Positions 34,628 to 43,100 of a stretch of DNA of 64,000 nt are shown in pieces. Every line of letters starts with the position of its first letter. The stretch's first letter is position 1. The stretch comes from Paramicrobacterium sp051513965 (lineage in GTDB: Bacteria; Actinomycetota; Actinomycetes; Actinomycetales; Microbacteriaceae), in contig NZ_CP195847.1 in NCBI RefSeq assembly GCF_051513965.1, forward strand, positions 2,046,001 to 2,110,000. Reading direction: 5' to 3'. Both the position numbers and the translations under genes were made by a program. Under the pieces are notes generated by a model. That model did not search any database and had not been told where the DNA came from. It saw only the letters and a list, made by a program, of their open reading frames with translations.

Positions 34628-36106
34628 TCAGCGCTTGATGTTCAGCGTCTCCGCGGTCTCACTCAGCACGTCATCGACGCGATCGCTGTCGTTGAGCATC
34701 GAGCCGTAGGTCGGAATCATCTCGCGGAGCTTGGGCTCCCACTCCGCCTTCTTGTTCGGGAAGCAACGGCCCAGCACGTTCAGCATGATCGGCACGGCGG
34801 TCGATGCGCCAGGTGAGGCGCCGAGCAGACCCGAGATGGATCCGTCAGCACTCGAAATGACTTCGGTGCCGAACTGCAGGATGCCACCCTTCTTCGGGTC
34901 TTTCTTCATCACCTGAGCACGCTGGCCCGCCGTGATGAGGTACCAGTCCTTCGGGTCCGCCGTCGGCACGAACTCCTTGAGCGCCTCGAACTTCTTGTGC
35001 TTGCTCGCGGCGAGCTCCTTGAGCAGATAGATGATGAGGTCAGGGTTGTCTTTCGCGACCGCGAGCATCGGAATGAGGTTGCCCGGACGCACCTGCTGAA
35101 TGATGTCCCACCAGTGCCCCTTCTTGAGGAACTTCGGGCTGAACCCGGCGTACGGCCCGAACAGCAGGCTCGGGTTGCCGTCCACCATGCGCGCGTCGAG
35201 GTGCGGCACCGACATCGGCGGAGCACCCACCGCGGCCTTGCTGTAGACCTTGGTCTTGTGCTGGTCAACGACCTTCGGGTTGTCGGTGCGGAGGAACTGC
35301 CCGGAGATCGGGAAGACACCGTAGCCCTTGATCTCTGGGATCCCCGACTTCTGCAGAAGCTTGAGCGCCCAGCCGCCGGCTCCGACGAAGACGAAACGCG
35401 CACGCGTCACGCCCGGCGTCTTGCCGACCGTGTGGCGGTAGCGGATGCGCCAGGTGCCGTCTTTCTCGCGCGTCAAGTCTTTGACCTCGTTGTTCAGACG
35501 AAGGCGAGCACCGGATGCCTCTGCCGCGTCGAACAGCTGGTGGGTCAGAGCACCGAAGTCGACGTCCGTTCCCGCCTGCTGCCACGTCGCCGCGAAAGGC
35601 TGGTCTTCTTTCAGACGCTTCTTCATGAGCAGCGGCGCCCAACGGTTGATGACCTTCGGGTCCTCGGAGTACTCCATGCCTTCGAACAGCGGCTGACCCT
35701 TCAGCAGCTCGTAGCGCTCGCGCAGGAACTTCACGTTGTCTTCGCCGCGCACGAAGGTCATGTGCGGAGTCGAGTTGATGAACGTGTTGGGGTCGGTGAG
35801 CTGCCCCTTCTCGATCAGGTGGCTCCAGTACTGGCGGCTCACCTGGAACTGCTCGTTGATGTTCAGCGCCTTGCTGATGTTCACCGTGCCGTCTTTGTCC
35901 TGCGGCGTGTAGTTCAACTCGCACAGGGCCGAGTGGCCGGTGCCAGCGTTGTTCCACGGGTTGGACGACTCCTGCGCCACCTCGCCGAGGCGCTCGAAGA
36001 TCTCGATCTTCCACGAAGGCTCGAGCTGAGAGATGAGGGACGCGAGGGTGGCGCTCATGATGCCGCCGCCGATGAGGGCGACATCGACCGACTGGGAAGA
36101 GGTCAT
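34628..36106 (-). CDS. mqo: Malate:quinone oxidoreductase
   Basis: 492 residues, the family's usual length. VDVALIGGGIMSATLASLI is the FAD-binding loop at the N-terminus; ESSNPWNNAGTGHSALCELN (core NAGTGHSALCE) and GALTHQL, FVFVGAGGWAL and FGPYAGFSPKFLK are family-specific. The enzyme oxidises malate to oxaloacetate at the membrane and passes electrons to the quinone pool, replacing or backing up soluble malate dehydrogenase in the TCA cycle. No ribosome site precedes the ATG, but a TAGACT box is 7 bases upstream. Confidence 0.96.
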   Translation of the reverse strand: MTSSQSVDVALIGGGIMSATLASLISQLEPSWKIEIFERLGEVAQESSNPWNNAGTGHSALCELNYTPQDKDGTVNISKALNINEQFQVSRQYWSHLIEKGQLTDPNTFINSTPHMTFVRGEDNVKFLRERYELLKGQPLFEGMEYSEDPKVINRWAPLLMKKRLKEDQPFAATWQQAGTDVDFGALTHQLFDAAEASGARLRLNNEVKDLTREKDGTWRIRYRHTVGKTPGVTRARFVFVGAGGWALKLLQKSGIPEIKGYGVFPISGQFLRTDNPKVVDQHKTKVYSKAAVGAPPMSVPHLDARMVDGNPSLLFGPYAGFSPKFLKKGHWWDIIQQVRPGNLIPMLAVAKDNPDLIIYLLKELAASKHKKFEALKEFVPTADPKDWYLITAGQRAQVMKKDPKKGGILQFGTEVISSADGSISGLLGASPGASTAVPIMLNVLGRCFPNKKAEWEPKLREMIPTYGSMLNDSDRVDDVLSETAETLNIKR

Positions 36107-36113
36107 GATCTCT

Positions 36114-36119
36114 AGTCTA
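36114..36119 (-). promoter_or_regulatory. Candidate -10 box for a leaderless mqo transcript
   Basis: TAGACT on the minus strand fits TANNNT and ends 7 bases before ATG 36106; there is no Shine-Dalgarno sequence between. Confidence 0.4.
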
Positions 36120-36158
36120 TGACGAGCTGGAAGTGCTCCGGACCGTCACATCACCGGC

Positions 36159-36890
36159 TCAGGCGTCTGGAGCCCTCTGCGGAAGCAGGAGGGTACGCCG
36201 GTACACCGTCTGCGCCACGATCACGACGACGATCCCAGCGACGAGAAGAACACCGCCGATGATGAACGCGTCGAAAAGATCTCCTCCGGCCACCCCAAGC
36301 GCTATGGCGGACGCTCCGACAATGACCGCCCCAGCGCCCAGCAGCGCAAGGCCGAGGATCAGCATGAAGCGTTGTTCCGCCACCCCTGTGAACGTCGTGC
36401 GCACGCCCACTCGCTGCCCGACGTACTGCGTCCATCTCGTCCCCGTCCACCAACGCGCGGTCTTCGGGCCGACGGTCGCCCAACGTGCTCCGGGCCCCTC
36501 GACCTCGCCCGGCAACGGTCGTGCCTCGTCGAACACGACGGGAGCGGAGACCGGCGCCGGTATGCGGCGAATCATCGTCGAACGGATCGCGACCACGAAC
36601 CAGACGATGCCCACCGCGATCAGGAGGACCCCAGAGCAGATATCGATGCCGCTGTGCAGATGCAGAGCGCTCTTCACCATCGCCTGAAGCAGATTGCTGA
36701 CGCCGAGGAGTAGGAACAGCGGGCCCATGATCCAGGCGATGACGACCTGGTCCACCATGAACGTGTTCACCCGCATCCGACCGTCAGTGTAATACCCTCT
36801 GGTCCACTGGGTGCCGTCCCACCAGCGAAGGGTTGACTCGACCGGGTACCACCCCATCGGTGCCTTCATGGAACCATTTGGCGCTGTCAT
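36159..36890 (-). CDS. Membrane protein with DUF2510-like tryptophan motifs
   Basis: 243 residues from ATG 36890 (a GTG one codon earlier is possible). The N-terminus PMGWYPVESTLRWWDGTQWT is the DUF2510 pattern, and a second related motif RWWTGTRWTQYVG is at mid-length. Each motif is followed by two hydrophobic helices, so the protein looks like two repeats of one DUF2510 unit plus a membrane hairpin. DUF2510 is common in actinobacterial membrane proteins, with no settled function. The gene is a single unit between mqo and the DUF4012 gene. Confidence 0.78.
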   Translation of the reverse strand: MTAPNGSMKAPMGWYPVESTLRWWDGTQWTRGYYTDGRMRVNTFMVDQVVIAWIMGPLFLLLGVSNLLQAMVKSALHLHSGIDICSGVLLIAVGIVWFVVAIRSTMIRRIPAPVSAPVVFDEARPLPGEVEGPGARWATVGPKTARWWTGTRWTQYVGQRVGVRTTFTGVAEQRFMLILGLALLGAGAVIVGASAIALGVAGGDLFDAFIIGGVLLVAGIVVVIVAQTVYRRTLLLPQRAPDA

Positions 36891-36983
36891 CACGTCGCAA
36901 CTTTACTCCCCGGCGGCCCCTCTCACCGGCATCCCGTCATAATCGAGTCATCGTCGACCGCGATCCGGGCACGCAATCGCCAC

Positions 36984-38750
36984 TCAGTCGCAGCGGGCGA
37001 CCTCCTGAGGGGTCTCCCGAACCATCGGCGTGTGCCAGAACTCGAGCGGCCCCGCCTGGGATTCCGCCTCACCGTTCAGCGTGTACGCGATCTCCGTCTT
37101 CTTCCCCGGGTCGGTTGTGACGGAGATCTTCACCGCGTTGCGGCCGAGGTGCGTCCCCGAGTAGTTGGGCTTGACTGCCTTGCCGTTCACAGTGATGTCA
37201 CTGAACGTTGCGCCCACCGGTGCATACAGCACCACGTCGGTCGCGATGCGCCCGTGCTTGTAGTACGGCCCTTGGATGTAGCCAGGCAGATCGTCAGCCT
37301 TCGCCGGGTCGACGTTGTTCTTCAGGGTGACGGTCGTCGCCGTCGTGACGGCATCCGCCTCGCACTTCTGGGTCGCGCTGATCGCGACGTCCATGTAGTA
37401 GTCCATCTTCGACCCGGTGGTGTCGTTGATGTAGACGCCAGCTACCGTGTCGTCGTCGTTCGAATCCGGCAGGGCACCCGCGGCACGCGTACCCTCGAGC
37501 AGCGTGTTCTCGGCGTCGTCGCTGCTCCAGTAGAGCAGACGCCCCTCGTCGACCACCTTCGTGAGCTGCGTGATGAGCGTCTTCACGTCGAGGTCTCCCC
37601 CGGTGACGGCGTCGAAGATCGAGGATGCCGCGGCCGCGAAGAACGCGTCTTGAACATCGGGGTCGGTGTACCGGAAGTACACCTCGTTCAGCAGCAGCGG
37701 CACAGCGTTCTCGGCCGTGAGCTCGTCGCCCGTCGGAAGCGTCACGGGCCCAGTTGCCGTGAGCAGGTAGCTCAGCGCGACGGGGTCCATCGACATGACG
37801 CCGTCGATTTTGGTGTCGCTGTAGGTCGCCCACCACGCCTGGGCGATGCGCGCGGTCGTCGGGAAGTCCGGCGTGAGCGTCATATCCATCATGTAGCGAC
37901 CGATCTTGTCGCCGTAGAGCTTCAGCGTCTCTTTGTCGATGTCGGTGATCAGCTCGTCGCCGCCGTTGTCGAAGTCGCGGCTGGATGCCTGATCGGCGAT
38001 GCTGATCTTTCCGTCAGTGACGTTGACGAGAAGAAGGGATGCCGGGTTCCCGCCCGTTCCGCGGGACTCCGCGTTGTTCTGGAACAGCATCAGGTAGTTG
38101 CGTGGGCCGTCTGCACCGAGAACGCCGGGCAGCACATCGGTGGCCTGCTTGGCGCCGGTCAGCAGTTCTGCGGCATCCGCCAGCTTCGGCTCGATCTGGT
38201 CGAGACCTGACGTGACCTGATCGATCACGCCGTTTCGATCGAGCCCCGCGAGCGTCTTCTGCGACGACTCGACCGTCTTCAACGCCGACGACACGGTGTC
38301 GCCCACGTCGGTGATCGCGGTCACGTCGATCGCTCCGTCGACCGGCTTCAGCATGTCGAGGCTCAGCCCGGACAGCGGTGTCACAACGTGTGCGGCGAGA
38401 TCATCCGCAACCTCTGCGGTGGTGCGCACGGCGACGAGGTTGTTGCCCAGCACGGGAACGTTCTCGCCGATGTCCCAGAGGAAGCCTCCGGCATCCTCAC
38501 GTGCGGCAGCGGTGTGCTTCTCGAGCTTCTTCGCTGACTCACGGGCCCCGTCGAGGTCGCCGGAAGTCACCTGATCCTGCACCTGGGAGACGAGCGGAAT
38601 CGCCTTGTTGAGGCTGTCGCGCACCGCAAATGCCTGCTTGGCGACGAGCAGACCGCACACGATAATACCGATGAGAACCACGAGGATGCCGATGGGCACC
38701 CACAGCGCCGCCCTGGCGTACAGCGGCTTTCGTTCTCTCGTGCGACTCAC
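36984..38750 (-). CDS. DUF4012 family membrane-anchored protein
   Basis: 588 residues from GTG 38750, with AAGGAGA well placed upstream; an ATG further up lacks a site. One membrane helix at about residues 12-40 (LWVPIGILVVLIGIIVCGLL) is followed by a coiled-coil-like helical region and then the extracellular DUF4012 domain, with the family blocks NYLMLFQNNAESRGTGG, DFPTTARIAQAWWA and DGVMSMDPVALSYLL. DUF4012 proteins often sit in exopolysaccharide or LytR-CpsA-Psr-like contexts in actinobacteria; function is unproven. The capsule island is 18 kb away, so no local partner is evident. Confidence 0.87.
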   Translation of the reverse strand: MSRTRERKPLYARAALWVPIGILVVLIGIIVCGLLVAKQAFAVRDSLNKAIPLVSQVQDQVTSGDLDGARESAKKLEKHTAAAREDAGGFLWDIGENVPVLGNNLVAVRTTAEVADDLAAHVVTPLSGLSLDMLKPVDGAIDVTAITDVGDTVSSALKTVESSQKTLAGLDRNGVIDQVTSGLDQIEPKLADAAELLTGAKQATDVLPGVLGADGPRNYLMLFQNNAESRGTGGNPASLLLVNVTDGKISIADQASSRDFDNGGDELITDIDKETLKLYGDKIGRYMMDMTLTPDFPTTARIAQAWWATYSDTKIDGVMSMDPVALSYLLTATGPVTLPTGDELTAENAVPLLLNEVYFRYTDPDVQDAFFAAAASSIFDAVTGGDLDVKTLITQLTKVVDEGRLLYWSSDDAENTLLEGTRAAGALPDSNDDDTVAGVYINDTTGSKMDYYMDVAISATQKCEADAVTTATTVTLKNNVDPAKADDLPGYIQGPYYKHGRIATDVVLYAPVGATFSDITVNGKAVKPNYSGTHLGRNAVKISVTTDPGKKTEIAYTLNGEAESQAGPLEFWHTPMVRETPQEVARCD

Positions 38751-39006
38751 AGCTCTCCTTGCGTCAGTGCCTGAGGCGAGCGTCCGGTGTCGCGCTCGCG
38801 CGGCTCTGTGCATCATCGATGCACGACCTCAGCCAGCCTAGAGCCCCGCTGCTGGAATAGTGCCGTGAGACGCGCATCGCGTAATCTCCAGCAACACCAG
38901 GAGTTTCACGGCAGCCGGCCGGTGCCGTGCCCTCCGTTCTGGGGGCATTCACCGCAGACGAAACGGAGCCTCCGAGTGCGTTCGAAGGCTCCGTCTCTCA
39001 GCTGAA
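38751..39006. other. Intergenic region between the DUF4012 and asd genes
   Basis: It holds the leader and ribosome site of the DUF4012 gene and the asd terminator hairpin. No further gene with coding character was seen. Confidence 0.5.
38963..38994 (-). terminator. Rho-independent-like terminator of asd-lysC
   Basis: ACGGAGCCT and AGGCTCCGT form a 9-bp stem with a 14-base loop. On the minus strand it lies 12 bases past the asd stop and is followed by TTTCG. Confidence 0.7.
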
Positions 39007-40065
39007 TCAGACCGCGGCGGTCTTCTTCGCCGCCACGAGCTCTGCGATCTGCACGGCGTTGAGAGCCGCGCCCTTGCGCAGGTTGTCGTTCGCGATGAAC
39101 AGGGCGAGGCCGCGTCCCTCGGGAGCCGACTGGTCCTGACGGATGCGCCCGACGTACGACGGGTCCTTGCCTGCCGCGTCGAGCGGCGTCGGAACGTCCG
39201 TCAGCTCGACACCGGAAGCCTCGCCGAGCACTTCAGCCGCGCGGGCCGGGCTGATCGGCTTGCTGAACTCCGCGTTGATCGACAGCGAGTGCCCCGTGAA
39301 GACCGGAACGCGCACGCACGTGCCCGAGACCAGCAGGTCGGGCAGGTCGAGAATCTTGCGGCTCTCGTTGCGCAGCTTCTTCTCTTCGTCGGTCTCGAGC
39401 TCGCCGTCCTCGACGATCGAACCGGCCATCGCGACCACGTCGAACGCGATCGGCTTGACGTACTTGACCGGGTCAGGCATCGCGACCGCGTGGCCGTCGT
39501 GCACGAGCTGCAGCAGGTTCTCATCCTGCACGGCCGTGCGCACCTGGCTGGCGAGCTCCATCGCACCGGCGAGGCCGGAGCCGGAGACCGCCTGGTAGGT
39601 GCTCACGATGAGCCGCTCGAGGCCTGCCTCATCGTGCAGAGCCTTGAGCACAGGCATCGCGGCCATGGTGGTGCAGTTCGGGTTCGCGATGATGCCCTTC
39701 GGCGGGTTGTCGATCGCCTCGGGGTTCACCTCGCTGACCACGAGCGGAACCTCGGGGTCCATGCGCCAGGCGCTCGAGTTGTCGATCACGACGGCGCCAG
39801 CCTCGGCGAAACGCGGAGCGTGCGCCCGCGAGCCGGTGGCTCCGGCCGAGAACAGGGCGATGTCGAGCCCGGTCGGGTCAGCCGTCGCGATGTCTTCGAC
39901 CTCGTAGTCCGTGTCACGGAAACGGATGGTCGTGCCCGCGCTGCGCGCCGTGGCGAAGAAGCGGATCTCACTGATCGGGAACTCACGCTCGTCGAGCAGG
40001 TCGCGAATGACCGTGCCGACCTGGCCGGTGGCGCCGACGATGCCGATTCTCAGTCCGTCTGTCAT
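39007..40065 (-). CDS. asd: Aspartate-semialdehyde dehydrogenase
   Basis: 352 residues from ATG 40065 (GGGGAG upstream). RIGIVGATGQVGTVIRDLL binds NADP; the catalytic cysteine is in GIIANPNCTTMAAMP; VSTYQAVSGSGLAG and GHSLSINAEF (active-site His) follow. The enzyme reduces aspartyl phosphate to the semialdehyde, the branch point to lysine, diaminopimelate, threonine and methionine. It is preceded by lysC with a 43-base gap, so the first two steps of the pathway form an operon, which ends at the hairpin 38963-38994. Confidence 0.96.
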   Translation of the reverse strand: MTDGLRIGIVGATGQVGTVIRDLLDEREFPISEIRFFATARSAGTTIRFRDTDYEVEDIATADPTGLDIALFSAGATGSRAHAPRFAEAGAVVIDNSSAWRMDPEVPLVVSEVNPEAIDNPPKGIIANPNCTTMAAMPVLKALHDEAGLERLIVSTYQAVSGSGLAGAMELASQVRTAVQDENLLQLVHDGHAVAMPDPVKYVKPIAFDVVAMAGSIVEDGELETDEEKKLRNESRKILDLPDLLVSGTCVRVPVFTGHSLSINAEFSKPISPARAAEVLGEASGVELTDVPTPLDAAGKDPSYVGRIRQDQSAPEGRGLALFIANDNLRKGAALNAVQIAELVAAKKTAAV

Positions 40066-40108
40066 TGTTTCTCCCCTTCGTGGGTTGATGATGGCGGCGG
40101 TCTTTGCT

Positions 40109-41374
40109 TCAGCGGCCGGTGCCAGCGTGCACGACGGCCGCCTGGTCGGCGTCGAGCCCGAATGCGGTGTGCACAACGCGCGCGGCCTTCTCGAGGGTGT
40201 CTGCGCGCGTGACCACGGAAATGCGGATCTCACTCGTGGAGATCATGTCGATGTTGATGTCGTTCTCGTACAGCGCGTCGAACAGCTTCGCTGAGACACC
40301 CGAGTTGGCGCGCATACCGGCGCCGACGAGCGCGAGCTTGCCGATCTGGTCGTCGTGCTGAAGTGCGGTGTAGCCGATGGACTCCTGGTCGGAGCGCAGC
40401 GTCTGCAGGACGTTCTGCGCCTGGTCCTTCGGGAGGGTGAACGAGATGTCGGTGAGACCGGTCGCCGCGGCCGACACGTTCTGCACGATCATGTCGACGT
40501 TCGCGTTGGTCTTGGCCACGAGCTTGAAGATCTGCGCAGCCTTGCCGGGCACGTCGGGAATGCCGACGATGGTGATCTTGGCCTCGCTGAGATCGGTGGC
40601 GATGCCGGTGACGATGGGCTGTTCCACGGAGTCACCCTCCTTCGGGTTGATGACGAGGGTGCCCTCGTCGTTGGTAAAGCTTGAGCGGACGCGCAGGGTC
40701 ACACCGTGACGGCGCGCGTATTCGACGGCGCGAATGTGAAGGACCTTGGCACCGGATGCCGCGAGGTCGAGCATCTCCTCCGACGTGATGACCTCGATCT
40801 TGCGCGCCAGAGGCACGATGCGCGGGTCCATCGTGAAGATGCCGTCGACGTCTGTGTAGATCTCGCAGAGCTCCGCGCCGAGGGCTGCGGCGAGCGCGAC
40901 GGCCGTCGTGTCAGAGCCGCCGCGACCGAGCGTGGTGATCTCGCTCGTGTCGCGGTTGAAGCCCTGGAAGCCGGCGACGATCGCGATCGCGCCGTCGTCG
41001 AGGGCCTCGCGGATGCGCACGGGCGTCACGTCGACGATGCGCGCCGAGCCGTGCTGGGTGTCCGTCATCATACCGGCCTGCATGCCGGTGAAGGACCGCG
41101 CGTCGTAGCCCATCGATTTGATCGCCATCGCGAGCAGCGACATCGAGATGCGCTCCCCCGATGAGAGCAGCATGTCCATCTCTCGCGGCGGCGGCAGCGG
41201 CGTGACCTCGTGGGCGAGGTCGATCAGCTCGTCGGTCGTGTCTCCCATGGCGGAGACAGCCACGACGACGTCGTTGCCTGCTTTGCGGGTATCGACGATG
41301 CGCTTGGCGACGCGCTTGATGCTTTCAGCTTCCGATACCGATGACCCGCCGAACTTCTGGACGATAAGGCTCAC
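40109..41374 (-). CDS. lysC: Aspartokinase
   Basis: 421 residues from GTG 41374 (GGGAG upstream). SLIVQKFGGSSVSEAES is the kinase signature; TTLGRGGSDTTAVALA binds ATP and substrate. Two ACT domains follow from about residue 260 (AKITIVGIPDVPGKAAQIF and LALVGAGMRANSGVSAKLF), the site of feedback control by lysine and/or threonine. It makes aspartyl phosphate for the asd enzyme encoded next. Length and ACT layout match actinobacterial aspartokinases, which often also yield a shorter beta subunit from an internal start; that was not tested here. Confidence 0.96.
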   Translation of the reverse strand: MSLIVQKFGGSSVSEAESIKRVAKRIVDTRKAGNDVVVAVSAMGDTTDELIDLAHEVTPLPPPREMDMLLSSGERISMSLLAMAIKSMGYDARSFTGMQAGMMTDTQHGSARIVDVTPVRIREALDDGAIAIVAGFQGFNRDTSEITTLGRGGSDTTAVALAAALGAELCEIYTDVDGIFTMDPRIVPLARKIEVITSEEMLDLAASGAKVLHIRAVEYARRHGVTLRVRSSFTNDEGTLVINPKEGDSVEQPIVTGIATDLSEAKITIVGIPDVPGKAAQIFKLVAKTNANVDMIVQNVSAAATGLTDISFTLPKDQAQNVLQTLRSDQESIGYTALQHDDQIGKLALVGAGMRANSGVSAKLFDALYENDINIDMISTSEIRISVVTRADTLEKAARVVHTAFGLDADQAAVVHAGTGR

Positions 41375-41645
41375 GTAGTAACTCCCGGGGGTAGCAGTCA
41401 GTGCCCAACGATCCATTGTACGGGTGCGTACATACGAGGCCCTCTATATGACTGGCGCTATAACGCACGCGCGCACGAGAGCCGTGACAGCTCTCGTGCG
41501 CGCGGCCGCGGGAGACGATGGGGTTACGTCTCGTACGCGAAAGCCGTCAGCGCGGGGCAGACGGCCTCTCCACACTGGGCAGGTCGCGAGCCCCGTGCGA
41601 GTTCGGAAAATGTGTGGCGGTTCGTTGTTGCTCTATCGGTGAGGA
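41375..41645. other. Intergenic region between lysC and the copper-storage-like gene
   Basis: Apart from the strong hairpin at 41468-41504 nothing with coding character was found; short open frames here lack ribosome sites and recognisable products. Confidence 0.5.
41468..41504 (-). terminator. Strong GC-rich hairpin downstream of the Csp-like gene
   Basis: CGCGCGCACGAGAGC and GCTCTCGTGCGCGCG pair perfectly over 15 bp with a 7-base loop. It lies about 140 bases after the Csp-like stop and 94 bases before the lysC start, and is followed on the minus strand by GTTATAG. A terminator separating the two units is likely. Confidence 0.6.
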
Positions 41646-42041
41646 TCACAGCGAGACCTTCAGATCGGCGCACGCCTCTGCGCGTCGGCGGCAGACTTCG
41701 GCGCACACGCGACAGTGGTCATGCTCGTGCTTCTCACACTCGTCAGCGCAGGCGTTGCACGCGGCGGTGCAGGCGTCGAGAAGCGTGCGAAGCGTGTCCG
41801 GATTGTGATCGACGAGACGTGACAGCACTGCAGCGGTCGCCGTGCAGATGTCAGCGCAGTCGAGGTCACGTCGGATGCACCGGCGCAAGTGCTCGACGGC
41901 ATCCTCGTTCAGGCAGGCATCGGCGCACGTCGTGCACGCCTGAGCGCACTCGTTGCAGGCCTCGATGCAGACCGCGAGCGCTTCGGCATCGACCGTGCCG
42001 AGGTCGTCGGGGAACGTGCTGAGCATGTCGCGAACGGCCAT
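41646..42041 (-). CDS. Four-helix-bundle cysteine-rich protein (copper storage Csp / DUF326 type)
   Basis: 131 residues from ATG 42041, with GAAAGGAG at good spacing. Seventeen cysteines occur mostly in CxxxC and CxxC spacing along helices (CIEACNECAQACTTCADAC near the N-terminus, then CADIC, CTAACNACADEC and CRVCAEVC). This is the Csp pattern, in which cysteines line the core of a four-helix bundle and bind many Cu(I) ions. No signal peptide is present, so it is a cytosolic, Csp3-like form. No copper regulator or pump is adjacent. Confidence 0.85.
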   Translation of the reverse strand: MAVRDMLSTFPDDLGTVDAEALAVCIEACNECAQACTTCADACLNEDAVEHLRRCIRRDLDCADICTATAAVLSRLVDHNPDTLRTLLDACTAACNACADECEKHEHDHCRVCAEVCRRRAEACADLKVSL

Positions 42042-42200
42042 ATTCGCTCCTTTCCTCACATTCTCACGGTAGGTTTCTTCACCACTGCGGCATAGGGGGT
42101 TGCAGTTAAGGGCGCCTGCACCTACCTTGCGGCTTGCAGATCCGCACCGCAGGCCTCTGAAGCAGGTGCATATCCAGCAGAGGCGTGCCTACCATGGCCT

Positions 42201-43100
42201 ATGGCTATGCGGGTGCTTCTCTCGGGGGCAAGCGGAATGATAGGCACCGCTCTGCGTGAGCGTCTCGAAGCCGACGGACATGAGCTCCGCCAGCTCGTGC
42301 GACGCGAGCCGAGCTCGGCGGACGACGTGCGCTGGGATCCGGCAGAAGGTGTCGTTCCGGCGGAACAGATCGAGTGGGCGGATGCCGTCGTCTCACTCTC
42401 CGGCGCAAGCCTGTCGCGCCTGCCCTGGACACCCGGTTACCGCCAGACGATTCTCACGAGCCGCGTCAGCACGACCGGCACGATCGCGGCTGCGATCGCC
42501 ACCGCGCAGAACCCGCCGAGCGTGTGGATCAACGCGTCGGCGGTTGGATACTACGGTCGAGGGCCCGCCCGCGAGCCGTTCACCGAGAGCTCGCCGAAGG
42601 GCAGCGGCTTTCTCGCCGACACGGTCGCCGCGTGGGAGGTCGCCACACGGCCTGCACAGTCCCGCACGCGAGTGGTCCGCGTGCGGACAGGAATCGTGCT
42701 GGGCCCCTCCGGAGCGCTGGCGCCGCTCGCACTGGCGGCGAAACTCGGCCTAGGTACAACGTTCGGCCTCGGCATGCAGCACTGGCCGTGGGTCTCGCTC
42801 CACGACGAGGTGCGCGCGATCGCGCACCTGCTGACGAGCGAGCTCTCGGGGCCGGTCAACGTCGCCGCCCCGAGCACGGACACGGCCGCTGACGTGTCGC
42901 AGGCCGTCGCCGATCACCTGAACCGCCCGAACTGGCTCACCGTTCCCCGGTTCGCCGCCCGAGCCGCCCTCGGCACGGCGGCCGACGAGATGCTCCTCGC
43001 CGACCAACCGGTGACCCCGAAGGCGCTGCTCGATGACGGCTTCCGGTTCGATTTCGAGGACCTCGACGACGCGGTCGCTGAGGCCTTCGACGGCCGTTAG
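42201..43100 (+). CDS. TIGR01777-type NAD(P)-dependent epimerase/dehydratase
   Basis: 299 residues; ATG 42201 or the ATG two codons later. RVLLSGASGMIGTALRERL binds the dinucleotide; VRWDPAEG, VSLSGASLSRLPWTPGYRQ, ASAVGYYG and the C-terminal extension with VPRFAARAALGTAADEMLLA (core ALGTAADEMLL) are typical of the YfcH/SulA-like TIGR01777 family. The substrate is unknown. It is convergent with the SDR gene: the two stop codons share bases in TTAG at 43097-43100, leaving no room for a terminator. Confidence 0.9.
   Translation: MAMRVLLSGASGMIGTALRERLEADGHELRQLVRREPSSADDVRWDPAEGVVPAEQIEWADAVVSLSGASLSRLPWTPGYRQTILTSRVSTTGTIAAAIATAQNPPSVWINASAVGYYGRGPAREPFTESSPKGSGFLADTVAAWEVATRPAQSRTRVVRVRTGIVLGPSGALAPLALAAKLGLGTTFGLGMQHWPWVSLHDEVRAIAHLLTSELSGPVNVAAPSTDTAADVSQAVADHLNRPNWLTVPRFAARAALGTAADEMLLADQPVTPKALLDDGFRFDFEDLDDAVAEAFDGR

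Noticed and set aside
34997..36115. A 372-codon open frame opposite mqo
   Set aside because: Antisense shadow of an unmistakable enzyme gene; no ribosome site or domain.
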